The notes beneath the pieces were generated by a model. That model worked only from the letters and a program-made list of their open reading frames with translations, had not been told where the DNA came from and did no database searches. Position numbers and translations under genes: made by a program. 35,249 nt of DNA from UBA9464 sp003445095 (GTDB taxonomy: Bacteria > Verrucomicrobiota > Verrucomicrobiia > Limisphaerales > UBA9464): NCBI GenBank assembly GCA_035437945.1, contig DAOMZG010000039.1, forward strand, positions 1 through 35,249, given 5' to 3'. Positions 25,081 through 34,383 of the stretch are shown here, piece after piece (position 1 is the first letter of the stretch; each line of letters opens with the position of its first letter).

Positions 25081-25932
25081 TCACACCACAAACTCCAGTT
25101 TTGGAGCCAGCGGTAGAAACCGAGAATGCTGCCCCGCCGCAAGGAAACGCCGGATACTTTCCCGCCCCTTTTCCCCGTAATCGAGGGTCCAATGATTCAC
25201 ATACATGCCCACAAATTGATCCGCCAAGTCGCGTCCCATGTCGCGAGCCCACTGCAACGAATGAGCGACTGCTTCGGCCCGGTGTTCGAGACTAAAGCGA
25301 ATGCTCGCGGTGAGGATGTCGCTGATGCGTTTCCGCAGTTCCGGCGGGTGACGTTTATGGATGACATTTCCACCCAACGGTAATGGAAGGCCGTCCTGCT
25401 CCTGCCCCCACCACTGGCCCAAGTCCGCGCACATCACGAGACCTTCGTTGCGATAAGTGAGTTGCCCTTCGTGAATAATGAGCCCCACTTCGGCGCGTCC
25501 TGATTTTACGGCGGCAAAGATATGATCGAAGGGTTCGATGACGAGGTTGAGCTCGCGGGCCGGTTTGTTGAGCCACAATTGCAGCGCCAAGAACGCACTG
25601 GTCATGGTTCCGGGAATCGCGATGCGGCGTTTGGCTACTTCGTCGCGCGTGAGTTCCTGGCGCGCCACCAACATCGGACCGTAGCCGTCGCCCATGCTCG
25701 CGCCGCTCGGTAGCAGCGCATAGGTGTCGCTCACGTAGGCGTAGGCATGAATGCTAACGGCGGAGATGTCGAGTTCACCTCGGGTGGCGCGTTCATTAAG
25801 GGTTTGAATGTCCTGGAGGATGTGCTCGAAGCGAAGCCCGGGTGTTGGGATGAGTTCCTTCGCCAATCCATAAAACATAAACGCATCGTCGGGGTCGGGA
25901 GAATGACCCAACGTGAGCGCGAGCGGTTCCAT
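25081..25932 (-). CDS. mqnD: 1,4-dihydroxy-6-naphthoate synthase MqnD
   Basis: MqnD converts cyclic dehypoxanthine futalosine to 1,4-dihydroxy-6-naphthoate in the futalosine route to menaquinone. The protein has a periplasmic-binding-protein fold without a leader. The N-terminal signature LTLGHSPDPDDAFMFYGLA (residues 6-24), the middle motif LPSGASMGDGYGPMLVA and the loop GLIIHEGQLTY with His154 (the catalytic base position) are all present. The ATG at 25932 gives 283 residues, the normal length; an upstream extension is not family-like. MqnA, MqnC and MqnE are not in the window, so the pathway is dispersed. It indicates menaquinone-based respiration. Confidence 0.93.
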   Translation of the reverse strand: MEPLALTLGHSPDPDDAFMFYGLAKELIPTPGLRFEHILQDIQTLNERATRGELDISAVSIHAYAYVSDTYALLPSGASMGDGYGPMLVARQELTRDEVAKRRIAIPGTMTSAFLALQLWLNKPARELNLVIEPFDHIFAAVKSGRAEVGLIIHEGQLTYRNEGLVMCADLGQWWGQEQDGLPLPLGGNVIHKRHPPELRKRISDILTASIRFSLEHRAEAVAHSLQWARDMGRDLADQFVGMYVNHWTLDYGEKGRESIRRFLAAGQHSRFLPLAPKLEFVV

Positions 25933-26106
25933 GAGGAACGAAGGGTACGGGTGAACCCGTCGATGTCGAGGCGGCCGAGTGCATTGGCGCCAGCGATCGG
26001 GCGCCGCCGAATCCTCAGTCCCCAAGATTCTTAAGCCGGATAGGAATTCGATTTACCCCGCACGGTCGCGCGCTATCGTGACCACCACTTTCCCAAAAAT
26101 CCTGCT

Positions 26107-26694
26107 ATGACTTCCGAAAGCATCCCCGGGTGGTCTGACTTTGTGGACATTTACCGTTTCATCTACTCCATCGCGCCGCCGGACGCCCGGTTCGTTGAGA
26201 TTGGGTGTTGCTTCGGCGGATCGGCGGCCTTCATGGGTGAACTGATCCGAGACGGACAAAAGAAGATCGAGTTCACGACGGTGGATGCTTTTGACCTGAG
26301 TGTGTGCGAGCCGTCGATCGCTGATCACGTCAAGGAGGAATGCCAGTTCCACGGGCAGCCCGATTGGCTCTCCCTCGTGCACCATTTCATGGCGCAATGC
26401 GGCGTGACGGCCATGGTTAAGGTGGCGGTGTCGGACAGTGTCGCGCTGAGTCGGCAATACCAGGACGCTAACCTCGATTTCGTCTTCATCGATGGTGACC
26501 ACCGCTACGCCGCTGTTCGCGCGGACATTGAGGCGTGGCTTCCGAAAGTGAAGCCGGGCGGATGGATCGGCGGCCACGACTACGACCGGCCCGACGTAGA
26601 GCGAGCCGCGCGGGAGTGTTTCGACCGGCCGCAAGTCTTGAGCATTCCGCCGCGCAGTTGGCTGGTGCAGTTGCCGGTCGTATCGCCTGGGTGA
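26107..26694 (+). CDS. Class I SAM-dependent methyltransferase
   Basis: This is a 195-residue protein of the Methyltransf_24 type. The SAM-binding motif I is FVEIGCCFGGS (29-39), the acidic end of strand 2 is VDAF (59-62), and the motif FVFIDGDHRYAAVRADIEAWLPKVKPGG (from 125) is diagnostic of this family, with Asp129/Asp131/His132 near the active site. Substrates in the family range from sugars to small phenols. It lies head-to-tail with the converging GT2 gene, so a role in glycan decoration is possible but not shown. Confidence 0.85.
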   Translation: MTSESIPGWSDFVDIYRFIYSIAPPDARFVEIGCCFGGSAAFMGELIRDGQKKIEFTTVDAFDLSVCEPSIADHVKEECQFHGQPDWLSLVHHFMAQCGVTAMVKVAVSDSVALSRQYQDANLDFVFIDGDHRYAAVRADIEAWLPKVKPGGWIGGHDYDRPDVERAARECFDRPQVLSIPPRSWLVQLPVVSPG

Positions 26695-26738
26695 GCGTCG
26701 AATCGGAGCCCGAGGCAAGTCCAGACGCGAAAGCCGGG

Positions 26739-27512
26739 TCAGTCCGAGGGAGTCGCCCCGTAGCGCTTCCGAAAGTATTCCCTAACATTCATGCCCTCGA
26801 CCATGGCGGTCCGGTGTTTTTCGCGCCGATCCGAATCGCTGATCCAATAATAACAGAAGGGGGCGAGCGTGTGCGCGAAGGCCCCCAGACCGTAACGCTC
26901 ATTCAGGCGCAGCCACATGTCCCAGTCTTCCTCGAAATCGAGCCGATCATCGAATAGACCCACTTCCAACAAGGCCGAGCGCCGCGCGAAAACCGCGCTG
27001 CAGAGCAAAGGATTTCGGCTCATGATCGACTGCATGCTCTCGTCTGAGCTGTAAAGAAAATCCACGTAGTTGTTGTTGATCACGCGGTGGCAACCGCCGG
27101 CGACGACCTGCACGCCGGGCGGGATCGGATCATCTGGATCTCGAATGACATTGAGGGCATAGGGCGCCAGCACGTCGTCGGCATCGAGGAACTTGATCCA
27201 GTCCACCTCGGTCGCGCGGATTGCGACATTGCGGCTACCCGGCAGTCCAAGGTTCTTGGGGTTGCGGATCCACGTGAGTCGATCCAGGAATGGTCGCAAA
27301 CCCGCATACTCGTCCAGATCGGAAGAGGCGTCGTCCACCACGATAAGTTCGTCCTGCGGTTCCAACTGCCAGAGTCCGCTGAGCACGGCGCGAAATAGGT
27401 ACCGTGCCATGTTGTAGCAGGGGATTACGATGGCAATCGACAGGCGCTTGGCGGGCCCGGCCTGATCTGATTGGGACGACGGGAGATTGGGAGAGTCGGA
27501 GTTTTGGTTCAT
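26739..27512 (-). CDS. GT2 family glycosyltransferase
   Basis: This is a GT-A fold transferase of 257 residues. It has the nucleotide-binding strand IVIPCYN (28-34), VVDDASSD (58-65) and the metal-binding DADD (110-113). The later EEDWDMWLRL helix is typical of GT2 enzymes that add sugars to surface glycans. No membrane helix is seen. The ATG at 27512 overlaps the stop of the upstream gene as ATGA, so the two are translationally coupled; an extended frame upstream is not conserved. The donor sugar cannot be deduced. Confidence 0.88.
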   Translation of the reverse strand: MNQNSDSPNLPSSQSDQAGPAKRLSIAIVIPCYNMARYLFRAVLSGLWQLEPQDELIVVDDASSDLDEYAGLRPFLDRLTWIRNPKNLGLPGSRNVAIRATEVDWIKFLDADDVLAPYALNVIRDPDDPIPPGVQVVAGGCHRVINNNYVDFLYSSDESMQSIMSRNPLLCSAVFARRSALLEVGLFDDRLDFEEDWDMWLRLNERYGLGAFAHTLAPFCYYWISDSDRREKHRTAMVEGMNVREYFRKRYGATPSD

Positions 27513-28339
27513 GGCGTGTACTCCAATTCGAATCCTGGAAAGTCCTGCCGGTATCGGCGAAGCAGGTCGGCGGGGTCGTTGGGAAGAAGGTACAGCTTTT
27601 GTCGAATCTGTTTGGTTTGGCCCGGGGCGAGACCATCGATGCGCGGGTCGCTGTGTAAGCAAACGTATACCCCCTCGAACAGTTCAAACGTTCGACTGCT
27701 CGCGGTCGCGAGAATCCAGCGCCCGTCGCCCGAGAAACACCCGATCAAGCCGTTGGCGACTCGGTCCGTGCACAACGGGCGTGGATTGGCGTCTTCCGCT
27801 TTTGTTCCCGGCGGCAGAAAGACCTGGCCCCCGAGATACAGCGCATTCGTGGTTCGGTGGAGCTGATTCAGCGGCGTGAGTCCGTGCGTGGTAAAAACGA
27901 AGCTGCGGGAAACGTAGTCTGCTTGCCCGCGTCCCGTAAACTCAGCGACGCGGATGCAGGCGGGTTGGAACCACTGGACATCCCACGCGTTGGTGCCGCG
28001 ATTGGTCAGCGTAAACGTGAGGTCGAGTCCATCGGTTCCGGCACGGACTTCGTGAAGAACTTCGACGGCTGGCTCGACTCGAGTGCGGAAGCGCAACGCC
28101 GAGCCATCGGGCGCGGTGGAAACCAGCTCGGTACGGTGGGGAACGGTCGTCTCACTCCATTTGCGTTCGTGTCCTCCAGCTCGGCAGAAGGCCTCGAGAT
28201 ACCAGATTTCGAGCCGGCCGCCGGGCAGCCGCGGATCCCGCACCGTCAGGAGGTTGTTGGTCCACGAGAGTCGGGGCGTCACTTCGGCAAACGCGGGAAG
28301 CGCGAGCATCAGTAACCAGGAACACAGGAGCCGTTTCAC
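27509..28339 (-). CDS. Secreted beta-sandwich protein of unknown function
   Basis: This is a 276-residue protein with a signal peptide (VKRLLCSWLLMLALPAFA, residues 1-18). The start is GTG at 28339. The mature part is rich in beta-strands (LTFTLTNRGTNAWDVQWFQPACIRV near 105-135) with a C-terminal LLRRYRQDFPGF helix. It resembles the all-beta domains found in planctomycetal and verrucomicrobial secreted proteins, but I cannot name the family. Its stop overlaps the start of the GT2 gene, which suggests a shared envelope-polysaccharide task. Confidence 0.7.
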   Translation of the reverse strand: MKRLLCSWLLMLALPAFAEVTPRLSWTNNLLTVRDPRLPGGRLEIWYLEAFCRAGGHERKWSETTVPHRTELVSTAPDGSALRFRTRVEPAVEVLHEVRAGTDGLDLTFTLTNRGTNAWDVQWFQPACIRVAEFTGRGQADYVSRSFVFTTHGLTPLNQLHRTTNALYLGGQVFLPPGTKAEDANPRPLCTDRVANGLIGCFSGDGRWILATASSRTFELFEGVYVCLHSDPRIDGLAPGQTKQIRQKLYLLPNDPADLLRRYRQDFPGFELEYTP

Positions 28340-28561
28340 CTTTTGGCGAATCCTAGCTCGCCGACGTTGCTAACATCACTAAGAAACGCTGAATTTGAAC
28401 CGCTGATGAAAGCCAATCTTCACTGATCGGGGTAGATGAGAGTGGAAAAACTTCGGGCGTTGAACCTCAAGCGGCGTTAATGACGTGAGGAGACGGACTC
28501 CATCTAATGCCCTGGGACGGTCCCTCTTCCGGTTCAATCAGTGAGCTTCGTGACCACGACT

Positions 28562-29083
28562 TCAACGGTTAGACAGCGTGACCTCGACTTCCAACCTTTC
28601 GGCCGCACGAGCCAATTGCTGGCGCAGCGCCGTGACATCGCCATTCGCCGGCAATCGCAGCCGTGCCTGCGCTCGGAACAACGCCTCGCCGGACATTGGC
28701 GCGCTTTGAACTTCGGTGTGCAGCTCTTCGACGTTGACCCCGCATTCCGCGAGTGCTTTGGCGATCTCTCGAACGATCCCGGGACGATCGTGACCCAACA
28801 ATTCCAACGCGAGTTCGGGCAAACCTGCGCCGGCTGGCGTTGGCCGATCCGACACTGCGGAAACCCTGAGACCGCTGGAGGCTAAGCTCAGTAGATCTTT
28901 CTGGAGGGCCGCGACGTTCGCCGACGGGACCACGACCTGCAGAATTCCGGCGAATTGTCCGCTCAAGTGGGCCATGCGACTTTCGGTCCAATTGCCTTCA
29001 TGCTGGGCAATCAACGTGGCGAGTGTGTCCACCAGTCCCGGGCGATCGGGACCGATCACGGTCATGACGAGCGAGGAATGCAT
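28562..29083 (-). CDS. Double-ACT protein, GcvR-like
   Basis: Two ACT domains fill the 173 residues (about 4-78 and 89-170). Both start with the ligand-site motif, GPDRPGLVD at 11-19 and GHDRPGIVREI at 97-107. This arrangement matches glycine cleavage regulator GcvR and related amino-acid-sensing proteins, which lack a DNA-binding domain and act through a partner. No gcv genes are near. The gene is divergent from the NTF2-like gene at 29333 across 249 bases, in which an inverted repeat (29107-29113 with 29129-29135) lies close to this gene's start and may be an operator. Confidence 0.85.
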   Translation of the reverse strand: MHSSLVMTVIGPDRPGLVDTLATLIAQHEGNWTESRMAHLSGQFAGILQVVVPSANVAALQKDLLSLASSGLRVSAVSDRPTPAGAGLPELALELLGHDRPGIVREIAKALAECGVNVEELHTEVQSAPMSGEALFRAQARLRLPANGDVTALRQQLARAAERLEVEVTLSNR

Positions 29084-29332
29084 GCCGGGCTGGTAGGCGT
29101 TTTGCGGTCAGCGAGCAAGTCGCGGTTGCGCTGACTGGCTCTGCTCAGCTGAAGTAGAGCTGTCGCCTGGCAGATGCTCTCCTGGGCAGGCACGAGATTT
29201 TGCCTCCTGTGCTTTTGCCGTTGGACCTGCGCTCGCGATTCGAGCGGCGACCGAGACCGGATTTATGCAGCGTCCGGAATTCCCTATTTGACGAAGACAT
29301 GCCTTCGGTGAATCCATCCAGTCACTCTTCTT

Positions 29333-29902
29333 ATGAGCGTGCGGCTGACTCTCGAACAACAAATCCTCAATGACCTCTGGGAGGAACACATTCGCGATGA
29401 GTTCTCCACCAAGGACACTTCTGCCACGCTCGATACGATGGTACCCGATGCTTACGTGAATCACATTCCGGTCCTCACCGGCGGAGTGGGCCGCGAGCAA
29501 CTGCGGGAGTTCTATTCGCGCCACTTCATTCCCAAAATGCCGCCGGATACAGAGATCACTCCGGTATCGCGGACCATCGGTACGGATCGGCTCGTGGACG
29601 AAATGATTTTTCGTTTCACGCACACGATGGAAATGGATTGGATGCTTCCCGGCATCGCGCCGACCGGTCGGCGAGTCGAGTGTGCCCTGGTAGCGATTGT
29701 GCATTTTCGAGACGGTAAGTTGGCTCACGAGCACATCTATTGGGATCAAGCTTCCGTCTTGGTTCAGCTCGGTTTGCTCGATCCCGCCAATCTTCCCGTC
29801 GCGGGCGCAGAGTCGGCGCGAAAACTGGCCGACGTGCAACTGCCCTCCAACGAACTGATTCGCCGAGCGGCGCAAGGCCAAGGCGAACCTCGATCCGCGT
29901 AG
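29333..29902 (+). CDS. NTF2/SnoaL-like polyketide-cyclase-fold protein
   Basis: This is a 189-residue protein of the SnoaL-like/NTF2 fold. The sequence EEHIRDEFSTKDTSATLDTM, then YVNHIPVLTGGVGR, then HFIPKMPPDTE, then FRFTHTMEMDWMLPG and HEHIYWDQASVLVQLGLL matches a well-conserved group that also occurs fused to dienelactone hydrolases. The catalytic role is unknown; the fold holds a small hydrophobic ligand. No leader is present. The photolyase starts 60 bases downstream on the same strand, so they may be co-transcribed. Confidence 0.85.
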   Translation: MSVRLTLEQQILNDLWEEHIRDEFSTKDTSATLDTMVPDAYVNHIPVLTGGVGREQLREFYSRHFIPKMPPDTEITPVSRTIGTDRLVDEMIFRFTHTMEMDWMLPGIAPTGRRVECALVAIVHFRDGKLAHEHIYWDQASVLVQLGLLDPANLPVAGAESARKLADVQLPSNELIRRAAQGQGEPRSA

Positions 29903-29962
29903 CGATTCGATCGCCCCGGTTCGCAAACTCGCGGTCGGGCGTTTCGGTGATAGCCTGCGTTT

Positions 29963-31372
29963 GTGCAGACAATCATTCACTGGTTTCGTCGGGATTTGCG
30001 CATCTCCGACAACACCGCGCTCTACGAAGCTTGGAAGCGTGGTGAATGCTTGGTTCCGGTGTTCGTTTGGGAGGAGGCCGTCCTTCAGGCTCCCGACCTC
30101 GGGGCAGCCCGACTGACCTTTCTGCTGCGGTCCTTGGAAGCACTGGCCAAAAATCTCGACGCCCTCGGTCACCGATTGATTGTCCGACGCGGTGCTGCCG
30201 TGGTGGAACTGATCAAGCTCGCTCGTGAGGTGAAGGCTAGCGCCGTCGTAACCAATCGTGATTACGAACCCGCTGCCATAGCCCGGGACCGACTGGTGGC
30301 GACGGAGTTGTATCAGGCGGGCATCTATTTCGAGTCTTTCAAAGACTTGGTTGTGTGGGAAGGGCGAGAAATCCTGACGAAGGTCGGTGACCCCTACACC
30401 GTATTCACGCCTTATTCCAAGGCGTGGCGTGCTCGCGCTGTGCCTGCGCCCGTGCCTCGACTGGGCCGGGCGAAGGTCCCCTTGAGCAACGCGGCTTATT
30501 CCGAGCCGCTGCCCGCTGATAGCGCGGCCTGGGAGCGTCCCCTGAGGCAAACACTCGAACCCGCTGGTGAACAAGCGGCGCAAGCAACCCTCAAGGCGTT
30601 CGTTCAACGCCGCGTTTTTGACTACCATCAGACGCGGAATTTTCCCGCCGACGATTCCGGCACGTCCCGCCTCTCGCCGCACTTGCGCGCGGGCACGGTC
30701 GGCATCCGAACTGTGGTCGCGAAATTGCGGCAGGCGGTTGAGATTGTCCCGCCCGCTCAGCGACGGGGCGCGGAAGTGTGGGAGAGCGAACTCATCTGGC
30801 GGGAATTCTATCTGCAGATCCTGGCCAATTTTCCTCACGTCGCGACGGGCAGTTTTCGACCCGAGTACGATGCCTTGGGATGGTCAGGTACCGACCTTCA
30901 ATTCGAAGCATGGTGCACCGGGCAAACGGGGTTCCCCATTGTGGACGCGGCCATGCGTTGCCTCAACGCCACCGGCTGGATGCACAATCGATTGCGCATG
31001 ATTGTGGCAATGTTCCTCACCAAGGATTTGCTGATTTCTTGGCAACGCGGCGAGCGCTTCTTCATGCGCCAACTGGTGGACGGCGATCTCGCGGCGAACA
31101 ACGGTGGTTGGCAATGGAGTGCGGGGACGGGCACCGATGCGGCGCCTTACTTTCGAATCTTCAATCCGGTGAGCCAAGGAGAGAAGTTTGACCCTGAGGG
31201 AGTTTTTGTGCGTCGGTGGCTTCCCGAATTGGCGGAGGTCGGGACGGCCCGAATTCATCGCCCTTGGGAGGAGCCAGGTTTGCCCAAGCAAAGGAAGTAC
31301 CCGCTTCCCATCGTCGATCATGCGCAGCAACGAGGTCGCTGCTTGGCCATGTTCCAGGCCGTCAAAGCGTAA
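29963..31372 (+). CDS. phrB: Deoxyribodipyrimidine photo-lyase (class I CPD type)
   Basis: This enzyme repairs UV-induced pyrimidine dimers with light, using FADH-. The N-terminal alpha/beta antenna domain (about 1-165) begins IIHWFRRDLRISDNTAL. The C-terminal helical domain holds the FAD-binding motifs TSRLSPHLRAGTVG, WESELIWREFYLQIL, GQTGFPIVDAAMRCL, MHNRLRMIVAMFLTKDLL and GGWQWSAGTGTDAAPYFRIFNP, including the Trp nearest to FAD. It is complete at 469 residues. The start is GTG at 29963, directly before the conserved QTIIHWF. It converges with the DUF554 gene, with only 14 bases between the stops. Confidence 0.96.
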   Translation: MQTIIHWFRRDLRISDNTALYEAWKRGECLVPVFVWEEAVLQAPDLGAARLTFLLRSLEALAKNLDALGHRLIVRRGAAVVELIKLAREVKASAVVTNRDYEPAAIARDRLVATELYQAGIYFESFKDLVVWEGREILTKVGDPYTVFTPYSKAWRARAVPAPVPRLGRAKVPLSNAAYSEPLPADSAAWERPLRQTLEPAGEQAAQATLKAFVQRRVFDYHQTRNFPADDSGTSRLSPHLRAGTVGIRTVVAKLRQAVEIVPPAQRRGAEVWESELIWREFYLQILANFPHVATGSFRPEYDALGWSGTDLQFEAWCTGQTGFPIVDAAMRCLNATGWMHNRLRMIVAMFLTKDLLISWQRGERFFMRQLVDGDLAANNGGWQWSAGTGTDAAPYFRIFNPVSQGEKFDPEGVFVRRWLPELAEVGTARIHRPWEEPGLPKQRKYPLPIVDHAQQRGRCLAMFQAVKA

Positions 31373-31386
31373 AATGTTCCGGCAGT

Positions 31387-32103
31387 TCAAAACCACCACG
31401 CGGCGAGAAGCAACGCGATCGCCAGCGCTGGTAGATAGTTGGCCAATGGGACTTGTCGCCAACCAAAGATTACTGGCGCCGTGATCAAAACCAACAGTCC
31501 AGACGTGATTCGCAGGCTAGCCGCCAGAACCGGGTCGGGAAATCGCGCGACCGTTATCGCCATCAGGAGCGTCAACGTGCCTTGAACCGCGATCAGCGGG
31601 ATGACGGCAAGAATCACAGTTCGACTCCCGGCGGCGGAAAACCCCAAGGCTGCCAAAGCGTCTAGCCCGGCCTTCAATGCCAAAACTCGCCAATCACCCG
31701 TCCACCCCGCCAACACCGCACCGACGATTCCGAGCGGATTCAATGCGAACGCGATGGCTTGGGTGCCGAACGGGACAGTCCCCGGCGGCGGTGGAGTTGA
31801 CGCTGGTTCGGACGAAGTGGCCGCCCAACGGGCCAATCGGCTGAGTGCTCGTTGCATTCGTAAGGCGCGACCGACGGCATTCCCCACGATAAGGGCGACC
31901 ACGGCGATCACCGATTGTTTTAAGGCATGGCTCCAAGGCGCAGCGAGACCACTCCAAGCCAGAGACAACGACGTTAGTACCGTCAATGCCGTGAAAACCG
32001 AGCGGGCCTGCTGTTGGGCGGAAGGTGGTAGATTGCGGCCGGTGGAGAGCCCGACGAGGGCACCGAAGATAATTCCCGCCACGTTAATCAAGGTCCCAAG
32101 CAC
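31387..32103 (-). CDS. DUF554 family membrane protein
   Basis: This is an integral membrane protein of 238 residues with about seven hydrophobic segments. The N-terminus LGTLINVAGIIFGALVGL and the following pattern are typical of DUF554 (YdfK-like), a family without known function that is often suggested to be a transporter. A Pro/Ser/Thr-rich loop (about 97-112) separates the first spans from the rest. The start is GTG at 32103. A 6-bp inverted repeat lies just upstream. It diverges from the TPR gene at 32242. Confidence 0.85.
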   Translation of the reverse strand: MLGTLINVAGIIFGALVGLSTGRNLPPSAQQQARSVFTALTVLTSLSLAWSGLAAPWSHALKQSVIAVVALIVGNAVGRALRMQRALSRLARWAATSSEPASTPPPPGTVPFGTQAIAFALNPLGIVGAVLAGWTGDWRVLALKAGLDALAALGFSAAGSRTVILAVIPLIAVQGTLTLLMAITVARFPDPVLAASLRITSGLLVLITAPVIFGWRQVPLANYLPALAIALLLAAWWF

Positions 32104-32241
32104 GCCACGGCAGGTTCCCGTGGAGTGGGCTGAAATTCAAATCGGGAGTCGCGCTGGGTAGGACGGCGTGCTGGAATTAGGGGTGGGTCCGCTTTTACAC
32201 CTTGTTTTTTGGCGCTTCGCCCGAATTATCCCGCGCGCTTT

Positions 32242-32991
32242 ATGAGTTCAACGACGACGACCCCGCCATCCCCACCCGCCAAACGGGAGGGCGAGGACTT
32301 CGACTTTTTAACGTGGTTCGAGCTGAATCGGCTGCCGCTGCTGATCATCTTTGCCCTCATTTGCTTGGGGATTGCCGCATTCATCCTGTATCGGGCGAAT
32401 CGCCGGGCCAACCTGGACGAAGCATCCCGGGAGCTGTTGATGCTCACTCCGCCGACTGGCCCCGGAGAGACGGCGCCACCCGTGGATCCCGCTAAGTTGC
32501 TTCAATTGAGTCAACGATTCGGGGGCACCCCAGCGGGCGAGCAAGCGCAACTGTTGGGAGCGGGTCAATTGTTCGCCAACGGAAAGTATACTGAAGCGCA
32601 AGCCGAGTTCGCCGCCTTCGAGGACCGTTATGCCAATAGCGCGTTCTTGGGGATAGCGATGTTGGGAGTGGCCGCCGCGACTGAGGCACAAGGCAAAACC
32701 AACGAGGCGGTCGGCGCGTACGATCGGGTGATCGCCGCGTCCGGCAGCGAAGCGTTCGCCGCACAAGCACGACTAGCGAAGGCGCGCTTGCTGGCCACTT
32801 CGCAGCCCGCGCAAGCTTTGACCTTGTTGGATGACGTAATGAAAGGTCCCGCCGCGGCAACTTACGGGGAACAGGCCGCGATGGATCGAGCCCAATTGCT
32901 TTTGCAGCATCCGGAGCTGGTTCCTCCCTCGACGACCACCAACTCAATTTTGGTCCGGCCGCCGAATCCCGCGCCGACGGTGACGCCCTAG
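32242..32991 (+). CDS. TPR-containing inner-membrane protein, YfgM-like
   Basis: This is a 249-residue protein. A Pro/Thr-rich cytoplasmic N-terminus (1-30) is followed by one transmembrane helix (31-50, LPLLIIFALICLGIAAFILY) and a helical periplasmic part with tetratricopeptide-type pairs (FANGKYTEAQAEFAAFEDRY, then AQGKTNEAVGAYDRVI, then AQALTLLDDVMKGP). Membrane-anchored TPR proteins of this build (YfgM family) assist secretion or envelope assembly. The ATG at 32242 is preferred to a TTG at 32209. The Ugd gene follows after 69 bases. Confidence 0.75.
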   Translation: MSSTTTTPPSPPAKREGEDFDFLTWFELNRLPLLIIFALICLGIAAFILYRANRRANLDEASRELLMLTPPTGPGETAPPVDPAKLLQLSQRFGGTPAGEQAQLLGAGQLFANGKYTEAQAEFAAFEDRYANSAFLGIAMLGVAAATEAQGKTNEAVGAYDRVIAASGSEAFAAQARLAKARLLATSQPAQALTLLDDVMKGPAAATYGEQAAMDRAQLLLQHPELVPPSTTTNSILVRPPNPAPTVTP

Positions 32992-33060
32992 TTTCGTGGG
33001 AGCGGCGCTGAGCGTTTGGCGGCGAACTATCTGCTGCGCCACAACCATTTCTCTGTCTTG

Positions 33061-34359
33061 ATGAACATCGCGATTATTGGCACTGGCTATGTGGGGTTGG
33101 TCACCGGCACCTGCTTTGCTGAAGTAGGACATCACGTCATCTGTGTGGATAACGATCCTAAAAAGATCGAGCTACTTCGCGGGGGAGGGATTCCGATTTA
33201 TGAACCAGGCCTGGAAGAATTGCTTCGCCGCAACGTCGCCGCGGGGCGATTGGAGTTCACCGGCTCTACGGCCGAAGGAGTCGCCCGCGCCGACGTGATC
33301 TTCATCGCGGTGCCGACTCCGCCTCATGCGGATGGTTCGGTCGACTTAAGCTTTATCGAACGGGTAGCCAGAGAAATTGCGTCACACCTGACGTCCTATC
33401 GAATCATTGTCGACAAGAGCACGGTTCCGGTGAAAACGGCGGAGAAAGTCACCGAAACGATCCGGCGCTACTGCCGAGGCAATGTTGAATTCGACGTCGT
33501 CAGCAATCCGGAATTCTTGCGAGAGGGCTTCGCGGTTGAGGATTTGATGAAGCCGGACCGGATTGTCATTGGCGTCAGCGGAGAACGCCCGGTCGCGGCC
33601 ATGCGCCAGCTTTACTCCCCGTTTCCCGCGCCGTTCATTGTCACGGACACGAACTCGGCCGAACTCATCAAGCACGCGGCCAATTCATTTCTCGCGCTCA
33701 AGATCAGCTATGCGAACGCGTTGTCGGTGATCTGCGAGGCGGCGGGTGCCAACGTGCAAGAGGTGGCGCGAGGGATGGGCCTCGACGCTCGCATCGGGAC
33801 GCGCTTTCTCAACGCTGGACTCGGATTCGGCGGCTCGTGTTTTCCGAAGGACCTCAGCGCGTTCATTCAGATTTCGACTCAACTGGGCTACGACTTCCGC
33901 TTGCTCAAGGAAGTTCAGCGAATCAACGCCGAGCAGATGGAGCGTTTCGTCCAGAAAATCACGGACACGCTCTGGGTGTTGAAAGACAAGCGGATCGGAG
34001 TTTTGGGATTGGCCTTCAAGCAGAACACCGACGACGTGCGGATGTCGCCGGCGATTGATCTATGCCAACGCTTGCTCAAAGGGGGTGCCGCTCTGCGAGT
34101 GAATGATCCGCAAGCAATGGAAAAGGCCAAAGACCTACTCCCGCCTGGGCCCAAAGTGGAGTATGTCCCCGAATTGAACGCGGTTCCGGTCGGATGCGAT
34201 GCGCTGGTCGTGGCGACAGAATGGGCCGAGTTCACCAAACTCGATCTCGACAGGGTGCGACGAGCGATGACGACTCCCATCGTTTTGGATGGCCGGAATC
34301 TCTTCGATCCGGCGGAGATGAAGCGGCGCGGCTTCATCTACCACAGCGTCGGTCGCTGA
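33061..34359 (+). CDS. ugd: UDP-glucose 6-dehydrogenase
   Basis: This enzyme oxidises UDP-glucose to UDP-glucuronate with two NAD+, supplying exopolysaccharides or lipopolysaccharide. The NAD-binding loop GTGYVG (7-12), the linker helix NSAELIKHAANSFLALKISYANAL and the catalytic-site motif GFGGSCFPKD with Cys260 are intact. The C-terminal UDP-binding domain has LAFKQNTDDVRMSPAIDL. It is full length at 432 residues from ATG 33061; a longer frame upstream is not conserved. It may form an operon with the TPR protein upstream and, 24 bases downstream, mutT. Confidence 0.95.
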   Translation: MNIAIIGTGYVGLVTGTCFAEVGHHVICVDNDPKKIELLRGGGIPIYEPGLEELLRRNVAAGRLEFTGSTAEGVARADVIFIAVPTPPHADGSVDLSFIERVAREIASHLTSYRIIVDKSTVPVKTAEKVTETIRRYCRGNVEFDVVSNPEFLREGFAVEDLMKPDRIVIGVSGERPVAAMRQLYSPFPAPFIVTDTNSAELIKHAANSFLALKISYANALSVICEAAGANVQEVARGMGLDARIGTRFLNAGLGFGGSCFPKDLSAFIQISTQLGYDFRLLKEVQRINAEQMERFVQKITDTLWVLKDKRIGVLGLAFKQNTDDVRMSPAIDLCQRLLKGGAALRVNDPQAMEKAKDLLPPGPKVEYVPELNAVPVGCDALVVATEWAEFTKLDLDRVRRAMTTPIVLDGRNLFDPAEMKRRGFIYHSVGR

Positions 34360-34383
34360 TATCGGCCGACCTGTATTGGTGTT

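Noticed and set aside
29108..30838. A 576-residue minus-strand open frame opposite the photolyase and NTF2-like genes
   Set aside because: It has no recognisable domain and covers two well-conserved plus-strand genes; long antisense frames are expected at this GC content.
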